10,670 nucleotides of DNA from Actinomycetota bacterium (GTDB lineage Bacteria; Actinomycetota; Actinomycetes; Actinomycetales; Cellulomonadaceae). Where the stretch lies: the NCBI GenBank assembly GCA_018898235.1, contig JAHIJU010000094.1:1-10670 (forward strand), written 5' to 3'. The notes beneath the pieces are model-generated. The model made no database searches and had not been told where the DNA came from. It saw only the letters and a list, made by a program, of their open reading frames with translations. Position numbers and translations under genes: made by a program. Below are positions 1 to 5,070 of this stretch, one piece after another. The first letter of the stretch is position 1; each line of letters starts with the position of its first letter.

Positions 1-387
1 GTCGGAGGTGAGGGAGCCCACCTCGACGGCCGCGAGCGCGGTCTCCAGCTGCGCCTTGGCGGCCAGGTAGCCCGCACGGTTGGCCGAGCTCGGGTCCACC
101 GACGCCGGACCGCCGACCTTACGTGCGTCCCAGGCGTAGGCGACCTGCCATCCCGAGACGTCGGAGTTCAGCATCCTGATCTCGCCGATCTGGGTGGTGA
201 GCCGCTGCAACGTGGCCAGTCGCGCCACGGCACGCCCCTGGACGGTGGCCTGGGTGAGCGCGATCGCTCCGATACCCATGGCGGTGACGACCCCCACGGC
301 AGCCACCGCGAGGATCTGGCGGCGCACCGAACGACGCCACCACGTCCACCCGCTCCGCCGCGCAGCTGTGCCGCTCGCCACGTCCAT
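1..387 (-). CDS. Methyl-accepting chemotaxis protein, N-terminal part (cut by left edge)
   Basis: The frame is open from an ATG at 387 to the window edge, giving 129 residues with no stop; the C-terminal part lies outside. A short cytoplasmic arginine- and tryptophan-rich N-terminus (about residues 1-23, with WTWWRR and VRRQ) is followed by one hydrophobic membrane segment at about 24-46. The extracellular region that follows is predicted helical, with MLNSDVSGWQVAYAWDA near 72-88 and an S-x-NR-x-x-YLAAK stretch near 101-111. This layout and wording match actinobacterial chemoreceptors with a four-helix-bundle sensor. The family signals through HAMP and methyl-accepting domains to CheA/CheW, but those domains are not visible here. 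A GGAGGG Shine-Dalgarno lies 8 nt before the ATG, and a FliA-type promoter lies upstream. The ligand cannot be predicted. A sensor kinase with a similar sensor region is the main alternative. Confidence 0.75.
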   Translation of the reverse strand, partial: MDVASGTAARRSGWTWWRRSVRRQILAVAAVGVVTAMGIGAIALTQATVQGRAVARLATLQRLTTQIGEIRMLNSDVSGWQVAYAWDARKVGGPASVDPSSANRAGYLAAKAQLETALAAVEVGSLTSD

Positions 388-425
388 GACGCCGTCCCTC
401 CGTTGCGCTCACCTTGACCTGCTGC

Positions 426-453
426 AGATCGGCGGCCGGCGGACGCACCTGAG
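426..453 (-). promoter_or_regulatory. Candidate FliA (sigma-28) promoter of the chemoreceptor gene
   Basis: On the minus strand the sequence reads CTCA (453-450), 16 nt, then GCCGATCT (433-426). Flagellar sigma factors recognise a GCCGA-containing -10 with a -35 about 15-17 nt away, and in motile actinomycetes the -35 is reported as CTCA. Both cores and the spacing fit. Transcription would start near 419, giving a leader of about 30 nt that contains the GGAGGG ribosome site. A chemoreceptor gene is the expected target. This is a match by eye; no start site has been measured. Confidence 0.55.
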
Positions 454-467
454 CCACGCGGGCCGAG

Positions 468-489
468 GTTCACCGGCCGTTCACGGGCC
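468..489. repeat. Two tandem 11-bp direct repeats, possible operator
   Basis: GTTCACCGGCC (468-478) is followed immediately by GTTCACGGGCC (479-489), with one mismatch in 11. The 11-bp period is about one helical turn, so both copies face the same side of the DNA. They lie between the candidate chemoreceptor promoter and the oxidoreductase promoter. An overlapping inverted repeat, CCGGCC (473-478) with GGCCGG (486-491), could instead form a hairpin. The function is unknown. Confidence 0.35.
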
Positions 490-493
490 GGCT

Positions 494-520
494 CCGGTCG
501 GCCCGGTCGGGCCCGGTCGG
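494..520. repeat. Three copies of CCGGTCGG in the divergent spacer
   Basis: The octamer occurs at 494-501, 503-510 and 513-520, with periods of 9 and 10 bp. It makes up much of the spacer between the chemoreceptor and oxidoreductase genes. It may be a protein-binding cluster, or simply low-complexity GC-rich DNA. Confidence 0.4.
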
Positions 521-555
521 GCCGGCACGGCACGGCCCGCGGCCGCAGACACCGC

Positions 556-561
556 TAGCGT
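556..561 (+). promoter_or_regulatory. Leaderless-type -10 element (TAGCGT) for the LLM oxidoreductase
   Basis: TAGCGT fits the actinobacterial TANNNT -10 pattern and ends 6 nt before the ATG at 568. Transcription would therefore begin at or next to the A of the start codon. No Shine-Dalgarno is visible before this ATG, which agrees with a leaderless mRNA. No good -35 hexamer was found. Confidence 0.4.
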
Positions 562-567
562 CGTGCC

Positions 568-1554
568 ATGCGATTCGGACTCTTCATCCCCCAGGGCTGG
601 CGGCAGGACCTCGTCGGCATCGACCCGGCCGAGCACTGGTCGACCATGCACGGCCTGGCCGCCCACGCCGACGCCGGCGACGCCTGGGAGTCGATCTGGG
701 TCTACGACCACATGCACTCGGTGCCCGAACCCAACGGCGAGGCCGTGCACGAGGCGTGGACGCTCATGGCCGCGTTCGCCGCCTCGACCCGGCGGGTCCG
801 CCTGGGCCAGATGTGCACCTGCATGGCCTACCGCAACCCCGCGCACCTGGCGAAGGTCGCCACCACGGTCGACGTGGTCTCCGGCGGACGCGCCGAGATG
901 GGCATCGGCGCCGGCTGGTACGAGCACGAGTGGCTCGCCTACGGCTACGGCTTCCCGCGCGCCGGGGTACGGATCGCGATGCTCGACGAGGGCGTGCAGA
1001 TCATGCGCCAGATGTGGACCGACGGCGTCGCGACGCTGGACGGCGAGCACTACCAGGTGGCGGGCGCCCAGCTGTCCCCGCTCCCGCTGCAGGTCGACGG
1101 GCCGCCGCTGTGGATCGCCGGCGGTGGCGAGAAGAAGACCCTGCGGATCGCGGCCGAGCACGCCAGGTACACGAACTTCGACGGCACCCCCGAGGGTTTC
1201 GCGCACAAGTCGACCGTGCTGCGGGGTCACTGCGACGCGATCGGCCGCCCGTTCGACGAGATCACCCGATCGGCCAACTACAACGTCGTCATCGGAGCCA
1301 CGCAGGCGGAGGTCGACGACCGCATCGCCTGGGTCGAGGAGCACTACGCCCGCACCGTCCCGGCCAAGGCTGCCAACGTCGCCGAGGAGTTCCGTCGCGG
1401 CCCGCTGGTCGGCACACCCGAGCAGATCGTCGAGACGCTGCGCCACCTGAACGGTCTGGGCATGACGTACGCCCTGTGCTACTTCGCCGAGGCGGCCTAC
1501 GACCGGTCCGGGATCGAGCTGTTCGAGCGCGAGGTGGTCCCCGCGCTGCGCTGA
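568..1554 (+). CDS. LLM-class F420-dependent oxidoreductase
   Basis: The 328-residue product belongs to the bacterial luciferase-like monooxygenase superfamily, in the subgroup that uses cofactor F420 or sometimes flavin. It is predicted to be a soluble TIM barrel. Visible landmarks are the N-terminal strand MRFGLFIPQG (1-10), WVYDHMH (44-50), a helix and strand ending TRRVRLG (74-80), RNPAHLAKVATTVDVVSGGR (89-108), the signature GIGAGWYEHEW (112-122), the strand LWIAGGGEKKTLRIAAEHA (181-199) and GTPEQIVE (282-289). The length is normal for the family. The start is set by the -10 element directly upstream and by the conserved N-terminal strand. The substrate cannot be inferred: family members act on many small molecules. 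It is divergent from the chemoreceptor gene; the small ORF and HEAT gene downstream may be co-transcribed. F420 use is known for the subgroup, not shown here. Confidence 0.9.
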   Translation: MRFGLFIPQGWRQDLVGIDPAEHWSTMHGLAAHADAGDAWESIWVYDHMHSVPEPNGEAVHEAWTLMAAFAASTRRVRLGQMCTCMAYRNPAHLAKVATTVDVVSGGRAEMGIGAGWYEHEWLAYGYGFPRAGVRIAMLDEGVQIMRQMWTDGVATLDGEHYQVAGAQLSPLPLQVDGPPLWIAGGGEKKTLRIAAEHARYTNFDGTPEGFAHKSTVLRGHCDAIGRPFDEITRSANYNVVIGATQAEVDDRIAWVEEHYARTVPAKAANVAEEFRRGPLVGTPEQIVETLRHLNGLGMTYALCYFAEAAYDRSGIELFEREVVPALR

Positions 1555-1670
1555 TCCATCGGGATCGACGATGCGTCGCCGCCGTGGCACGGTCAGGTGT
1601 GACCACCCGTCGGCCGAGCCACGACTCGGACCCGCCCCCACGCGCGGGCACCATCGCCCCTCACGAGGGG
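1553..1670 (+). promoter_or_regulatory. Hairpin-rich spacer and leader before the small ORF
   Basis: Five perfect 5-bp stem-loops follow one another: GATCC/GGATC (1553-1566, spanning the oxidoreductase stop), CGACG/CGTCG (1566-1578), GGTCA/TGACC (1591-1604), CCGAG/CTCGG (1614-1629) and CCCCT/AGGGG (1657-1670). The last stem contains the AGGGG ribosome-binding site of the small ORF at 1679, so it could hide that site. The spacer contains no TA dinucleotide and I see no -10 element, which suggests readthrough from the upstream gene. Short stems are common by chance in GC-rich DNA. None has a U-tract, so none is called a terminator. Confidence 0.35.
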
Positions 1671-1678
1671 ACCGCCCC

Positions 1679-1771
1679 ATGACCGGCTCCGCAGCGTCCA
1701 CCCTGGTCGGCCGGCGCGCGGTCGTGGCACTGCCCACGACGGTCGCGACCCCGGACCGGCTCGGCGCATGA
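1679..1771 (+). CDS. Possible 30-residue peptide, overlapping the HEAT gene start
   Basis: An ATG at 1679 opens a 30-codon frame ending in a TGA at 1769-1771. AGGGG (1666-1670) lies 8 nt before the start. The stop overlaps the ATG of the HEAT gene as ATGA (1768-1771), a typical coupled arrangement. By hand count, 27 of 30 third codon positions are G or C, which is compatible with real coding but not decisive in DNA this GC-rich. The peptide (starting MTGSAASTLVGRR) has no membrane segment, cysteines or motif I recognise, and no run of one amino acid's codons as in classical attenuators. It may be a leader peptide that delivers ribosomes to the next gene, which lacks a good ribosome site of its own. 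It could also be a chance ORF. Confidence 0.4.
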   Translation: MTGSAASTLVGRRAVVALPTTVATPDRLGA

Positions 1772-2478
1772 GGCCCACGCGCGCCCAGTACGCGGCCGTC
1801 GTCGGCGCGCTGGCCGACGACGAGGTCGCCGGGTATCTGACGGAGCACAGCAACCTGCCCGGTCCACGGGCCAACCTCGAGCTCCTGCACGCCGCCGCCG
1901 ACGTCCTCCCACGCCGGCTCGCGCTACGGCTCGCGGACGCGGACGACGAGTACCTGCGCTGCAGCGGGGCGGTCACCCTCGGCCGCCTCGTGCTCGACGA
2001 CCCGACCGATCCCGGTCTGCTGACGCTGCTCACCACCCGCGCCGCCGACCCGTCGTGGCGGGTGCGTGAAGCCGCCGCGATGGCCGCCCAGCGGATCGGC
2101 GACGGTGACCCGGACCGGCTCGTCGCCCTCGTCCGGACGTGGACGACGGACCGCGACCCGCTCGTGGTCCGGGCCGGCATCGCGGCGATCTGCGAGCCGC
2201 GGCTGCTGCGCGGCCCGGCGATGGCGCAGGTCGCCGTCGCGGCCTGCGGACGGGCGACCGAGCGCCTGCGTCAGATCGACGCGGCCCGCCGCCGTGACCC
2301 CGAGGTCCGGGTGCTGCGTCAGGGCCTGGCCTACTGCTGGTCGGTGGCCGTCGCCGCCGATCCGGCCGCGGGGTTGCCAGTCTTCATCGCCCTGGACGTC
2401 CACGACCCGGACATCGCCTGGGTGGTGGCGCAGAACCGTCGCAAGCAGCGACTGGCCCGGCTGCTGACGGACGTCTAG
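1768..2478 (+). CDS. HEAT-repeat protein of unknown function
   Basis: The 236-residue product is predicted to be soluble and almost entirely helical. It shows HEAT-like units with the usual D-x-x-x-R-x-x-A-A pattern: about 57-75 (DADDEYLRCSGAVTLGRL), 93-112 (ADPSWRVREAAAMAAQRIG) and 128-147 (DRDPLVVRAGIAAICEP). The C-terminal stretch DPDIAWVVAQNRRKQRL (213-229) resembles the last repeat of actinobacterial HEAT and DNA-alkylation-repair-like proteins, but I see no catalytic signature. HEAT solenoids usually bind proteins or nucleic acids; no partner can be named. The ATG at 1768 overlaps the stop of the small upstream ORF and has no strong Shine-Dalgarno. The gene converges on acpS, and its TAG stop is the complement-strand twin of the acpS stop within one CTAG. 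Confidence 0.75.
   Translation: MRPTRAQYAAVVGALADDEVAGYLTEHSNLPGPRANLELLHAAADVLPRRLALRLADADDEYLRCSGAVTLGRLVLDDPTDPGLLTLLTTRAADPSWRVREAAAMAAQRIGDGDPDRLVALVRTWTTDRDPLVVRAGIAAICEPRLLRGPAMAQVAVAACGRATERLRQIDAARRRDPEVRVLRQGLAYCWSVAVAADPAAGLPVFIALDVHDPDIAWVVAQNRRKQRLARLLTDV
2475..2478. other. Shared CTAG giving both convergent stop codons
   Basis: The palindrome CTAG at 2475-2478 supplies TAG to the HEAT gene on the plus strand (2476-2478) and TAG to acpS on the minus strand (2477-2475). The two reading frames therefore overlap tail to tail by four bases. There is no room for a terminator between them, so transcripts from the two sides should overlap. Confidence 0.95.
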
Positions 2479-2825
2479 CCCTCGGCGACCGCCACTGCCG
2501 AGGCGATCCCGGCATCGTGCGACAACGACAGATGCCACGTGAGCACGCCCAGCTCGGCAGCTCTGGCGGCGACCGTGCCGACGATCTGCACCGCCGGCGC
2601 CCCGCCCGCCACCCGCGTGACCGTGCAGTCCTGCCACGACAGGCCGCCCGGCGCCCCCAGGGCCTTGGCGATGGCCTCCTTGGCCGCGAACCGCGCGGCC
2701 AGCGACTGGGCCGGCAGGTCACGTTCGGCGGCCGTGAACAACCTGGCCCGCAGGCCCGGCGCGCGCTCCAGTGTCGCGACGAACCGGGTCACGTCCACCA
2801 CGTCGATCCCGACCCCGACGATCAC
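2475..2825 (-). CDS. acpS: Holo-[acyl-carrier-protein] synthase
   Basis: AcpS transfers 4'-phosphopantetheine from coenzyme A to the conserved serine of acyl carrier protein, switching on fatty acid synthesis in the cytoplasm. The 116-residue product shows the family motifs in order: GVGIDVVDVTRF (4-15) with the metal-binding Asp8, RFAAKEAIAKALG (45-57) with Glu50, and WHLSLSHD (97-104). The length is normal. The GTG at 2825 is chosen because it starts exactly at the conserved N-terminus (IVGVGID) and overlaps the mazG-like stop as GTGA (2825-2822). An earlier in-frame start would add 14 residues without homology character. It is the last gene of glmS-mazG-acpS, and translation is probably coupled to the gene before it. 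CoA from CoaA, encoded just beyond glmS, is its substrate. Confidence 0.93.
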   Translation of the reverse strand: MIVGVGIDVVDVTRFVATLERAPGLRARLFTAAERDLPAQSLAARFAAKEAIAKALGAPGGLSWQDCTVTRVAGGAPAVQIVGTVAARAAELGVLTWHLSLSHDAGIASAVAVAEG

Positions 2826-3136
2826 GGCCGGTCCGCCGGGGTGATGAGGTGCCGCCAGCGGCCCCACTTGTCCTCCAGCGCGGCGTCCAGGTCCACGTCG
2901 AACCGCTCGGCCAGCAACAGCACGTGGGCCAGCACATCGGCCAGCTCGGCGGCGACGGCACCGGCGTCCGGCTCCCGCCGCGAGCGCCCCGAGGCGGCCA
3001 GGTACGCCTGGGTCAGCTCACCGACCTCCTCGGCAAGCTTGAGCACGAGCCAGTCGTCGGTGCGCTCGATGTCGTGCAGGCGCGCGTAGACCCGCGAGAT
3101 GGTCTCGACCTGCGTCTGTGCCGCGCGCAGCTCCAC
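2822..3136 (-). CDS. MazG-like nucleotide pyrophosphohydrolase
   Basis: The 104-residue all-helical protein carries the metal-binding signature of the MazG/all-alpha NTP pyrophosphatase superfamily: EEVGE (36-40) and, after a charged linker, ELAD (64-67), which together form the EExxE plus ExxD set. A conserved-looking DKWGRW (89-94) follows. Related enzymes hydrolyse NTPs, often non-canonical or damaged ones, to NMP and pyrophosphate; the nucleotide used here cannot be told. At about 100 residues it is the single-domain short type, not full-length MazG. The GTG at 3136 lies 14 nt after the glmS stop, with only a weak AGGT before it. The TGA overlaps the acpS GTG as GTGA. It is co-directional with glmS and acpS and likely in one transcript. 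Confidence 0.8.
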   Translation of the reverse strand: MELRAAQTQVETISRVYARLHDIERTDDWLVLKLAEEVGELTQAYLAASGRSRREPDAGAVAAELADVLAHVLLLAERFDVDLDAALEDKWGRWRHLITPADRP

Positions 3137-3150
3137 GGACCTGCGGCCGC

Positions 3151-5007
3151 TTACTCGACGGTGACGGACTTGGCGAGGTTGCGCGGCTGGTCCACGTCCA
3201 GCCCCTTGGCGTGCGCGAGCTCGCAGGCGAACACCTGCAACGGCACGACGGTGAGCAGCGGGGCGAGCAGGGTCGGCGCCTGCGGTACGCGGAACACCTC
3301 GTCGGCATACGGCACCACGTCCTCATCGCCGTCCTCGGCGATCACCAGGGTGCGGGCGCCCCGGGCTCTGATCTCCTGGATGTTCGAGACCACCTTGGAG
3401 TGCAGCGAGTGCCGCCCGCGCGGAGACGGCACGACGACGAACACCGGCTGCCCCGGCTCGATGAGCGCGATCGGCCCGTGCTTGAGCTCCCCGGCCGGGA
3501 ACCCCTCGGCATGGATGTAGGCGAGCTCCTTGAGCTTGAGCGCCCCCTCCATCGCCACCGGGTAGCCGACGTGCCTGCCGAGGAACAGCACGGTCTGGGT
3601 GTCGGCCATCCAGCGCGCGATCTGCCGGACCCGGTCGGCGCGGTCGAGCACGGTCTGGATCTTGGCCGGTATGGCGCGCAGCTCGGCCAGGTGGGTCGCG
3701 ACCTCATCGGCGAACATGTTGCCGCGCAGCTGGGCCAGGTACAGGCCCAGCAGGTAGGCGGCCGTGATCTGGGCGAGGAAGGCCTTGGTCGAGGCGACCG
3801 CGACCTCCGGGCCGGCGTGCGTGTACAGCACCGCATCGGACTCGCGCGGGATGGTCGAGCCGTGCGTGTTCACGATGGCCAGCGTCGTGCTGCCCTGCTC
3901 GTGGCCGTGCCGTACCGCCATGAGGGTGTCCATCGTCTCCCCCGACTGGGAGATGGCCACCACGAGCGTGCGTTCGTTGACGACGGGGTCGCGGTAGCGG
4001 AACTCGTGCGCCAGCTCGACCTCGACCGGGATCCGGCACCAGTGCTCGATCGCGTACTTGGCCACGTGCCCGGCATAGGCAGCCGTCCCGCACGCGACGA
4101 CGACGATCTTGTCGTTCCGGCGCAGCACCGCCTCGTCGATCCGGATCTCGTCCAGCACCAGCCGTCCGGCGGCGTCGGTGCGGCCCAGCAGGGTGTCGGC
4201 GACGGCCTGCGGCTGGTCGGCGATCTCCTTGTCCATGAAGGACCGGAAACCGCCCTTCTCGGCCGCGGCGGCGTCCCAGTCGACGGTGAACCGCCGGGCG
4301 TGCGCCGGGTTCCCGTCGAAGTCGGTGACCTGCACGGACGTCGCGGTGATCGTGACGATCTCGTCCTGGCCCAGCTCGAGCGCCTCCCGGGTGTGCGCGA
4401 TGAACGCCGCGACGTCCGAGCCCAGGAAGTTCTCCCCCTCCCCGAGCCCGACGACGAGCGGGGAGTCGTGCCGGGCGCCGACCACCTCCTCGGGGTGGTC
4501 GGCGTGCACCGCGAGGAGGGTGAAGGTCCCCTCCAGCGAGCGCGCGACGGTGGCCATCGCCGCGGTGAGGTCTCCGGTCAGGTCATAGGCGGCGGCCAGC
4601 AGATGGGCCACCACCTCGGTGTCGGTCTGGGAGGTGAAGTTCGCGCCCTGCGCGACCAGCGAGGCCTTGAGGGCCGCGAAGTTCTCCACGATGCCGTTGT
4701 GGATCACCGCGATCTTGCCGGCGACGTGCGGGTGCGCGTTGGTGTCGGTCGGCCCGCCGTGCGTCGCCCAGCGGGTGTGCCCGATCGCCGCACCCGAGGG
4801 CGGCAGCGGGTGGGCGTCCAGCTCCTCGATCAGGTTGGCGAGCTTCCCGGCCTTCTTGGCGGTCACCAGACCCACCCCGGGGACGACGAGCGCGACCCCC
4901 GCCGAGTCGTAGCCGCGGTACTCCAGCCGACGCAGACCCTCGATGACGACCTCGAGCCCCCGCGTGCTGACCGGTCCGCTCCCGACGTGTCCCACGATGC
5001 CGCACAT
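3151..5007 (-). CDS. glmS: Glutamine--fructose-6-phosphate aminotransferase (isomerizing)
   Basis: GlmS makes glucosamine-6-phosphate from fructose-6-phosphate and glutamine, the first committed step to UDP-GlcNAc for peptidoglycan. The 618-residue product has the full family layout. The N-terminal glutaminase domain (about 2-225) has the nucleophile Cys2 in MCGIVG, GHTRWATHG (76-84), HNGIVEN (103-109) and TDTEV (128-132). Two sugar-isomerase (SIS) domains follow, with ACGTA (306-310), ISQSGET (352-358), VASTKAF (404-410) and AEGFPAGELKHGP (500-512). The C-terminus is DQPRNLAKSVTVE (606-618). The ATG at 5007 is fixed because Cys2 must follow the removed Met. The open frame continues upstream only antisense to coaA. 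A leaderless-type -10 lies just upstream; GGAGG is also present, but 13 nt away. mazG and acpS follow. I see no glmS ribozyme, which is expected for this phylum. Confidence 0.97.
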   Translation of the reverse strand: MCGIVGHVGSGPVSTRGLEVVIEGLRRLEYRGYDSAGVALVVPGVGLVTAKKAGKLANLIEELDAHPLPPSGAAIGHTRWATHGGPTDTNAHPHVAGKIAVIHNGIVENFAALKASLVAQGANFTSQTDTEVVAHLLAAAYDLTGDLTAAMATVARSLEGTFTLLAVHADHPEEVVGARHDSPLVVGLGEGENFLGSDVAAFIAHTREALELGQDEIVTITATSVQVTDFDGNPAHARRFTVDWDAAAAEKGGFRSFMDKEIADQPQAVADTLLGRTDAAGRLVLDEIRIDEAVLRRNDKIVVVACGTAAYAGHVAKYAIEHWCRIPVEVELAHEFRYRDPVVNERTLVVAISQSGETMDTLMAVRHGHEQGSTTLAIVNTHGSTIPRESDAVLYTHAGPEVAVASTKAFLAQITAAYLLGLYLAQLRGNMFADEVATHLAELRAIPAKIQTVLDRADRVRQIARWMADTQTVLFLGRHVGYPVAMEGALKLKELAYIHAEGFPAGELKHGPIALIEPGQPVFVVVPSPRGRHSLHSKVVSNIQEIRARGARTLVIAEDGDEDVVPYADEVFRVPQAPTLLAPLLTVVPLQVFACELAHAKGLDVDQPRNLAKSVTVE

Positions 5008-5014
5008 GGCGCCG

Positions 5015-5020
5015 ATGCTA
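5015..5020 (-). promoter_or_regulatory. Candidate -10 element (TAGCAT) for glmS
   Basis: On the minus strand TAGCAT (5020-5015) matches TANNNT and is followed by 7 nt, then the glmS ATG at 5007. That spacing would start transcription at the start codon. A GGAGG (5025-5021) sits just upstream of the -10, 13 nt from the ATG. That is long for a ribosome site, and it would be absent from a leaderless message. A second, more distal promoter using this GGAGG cannot be excluded. Confidence 0.4.
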
Positions 5021-5057
5021 CCTCCGGCCCGGGGACGACCGAGGGCCCGCGATCCGG

Positions 5058-5063
5058 CACAAT
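5058..5063 (+). promoter_or_regulatory. Candidate -10 element (CACAAT) for coaA
   Basis: CACAAT differs from TANAAT-type -10 boxes only at its first base and is followed by 7 nt, then the coaA GTG at 5071. No Shine-Dalgarno precedes the GTG, so a leaderless transcript is likely. The element lies 38 bp from the opposing glmS -10, and the two promoters share a 63-bp spacer (5008-5070). No convincing -35 was seen for either. Confidence 0.4.
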
Positions 5064-5070
5064 CATCGCC

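Noticed and set aside
194..1890. Long alternative frames over the oxidoreductase (194-1450 plus, 481-1890 minus, 756-1682 plus)
   Set aside because: They have Arg/Pro/Ser-rich shadow composition, while the 568-1554 frame carries a complete LLM protein with all motifs.
5008..5070. glmS ribozyme/riboswitch upstream of glmS
   Set aside because: Only 63 bp separate the start codons and the transcript appears leaderless, so the known ribozyme does not fit. It is also characteristic of Firmicutes.
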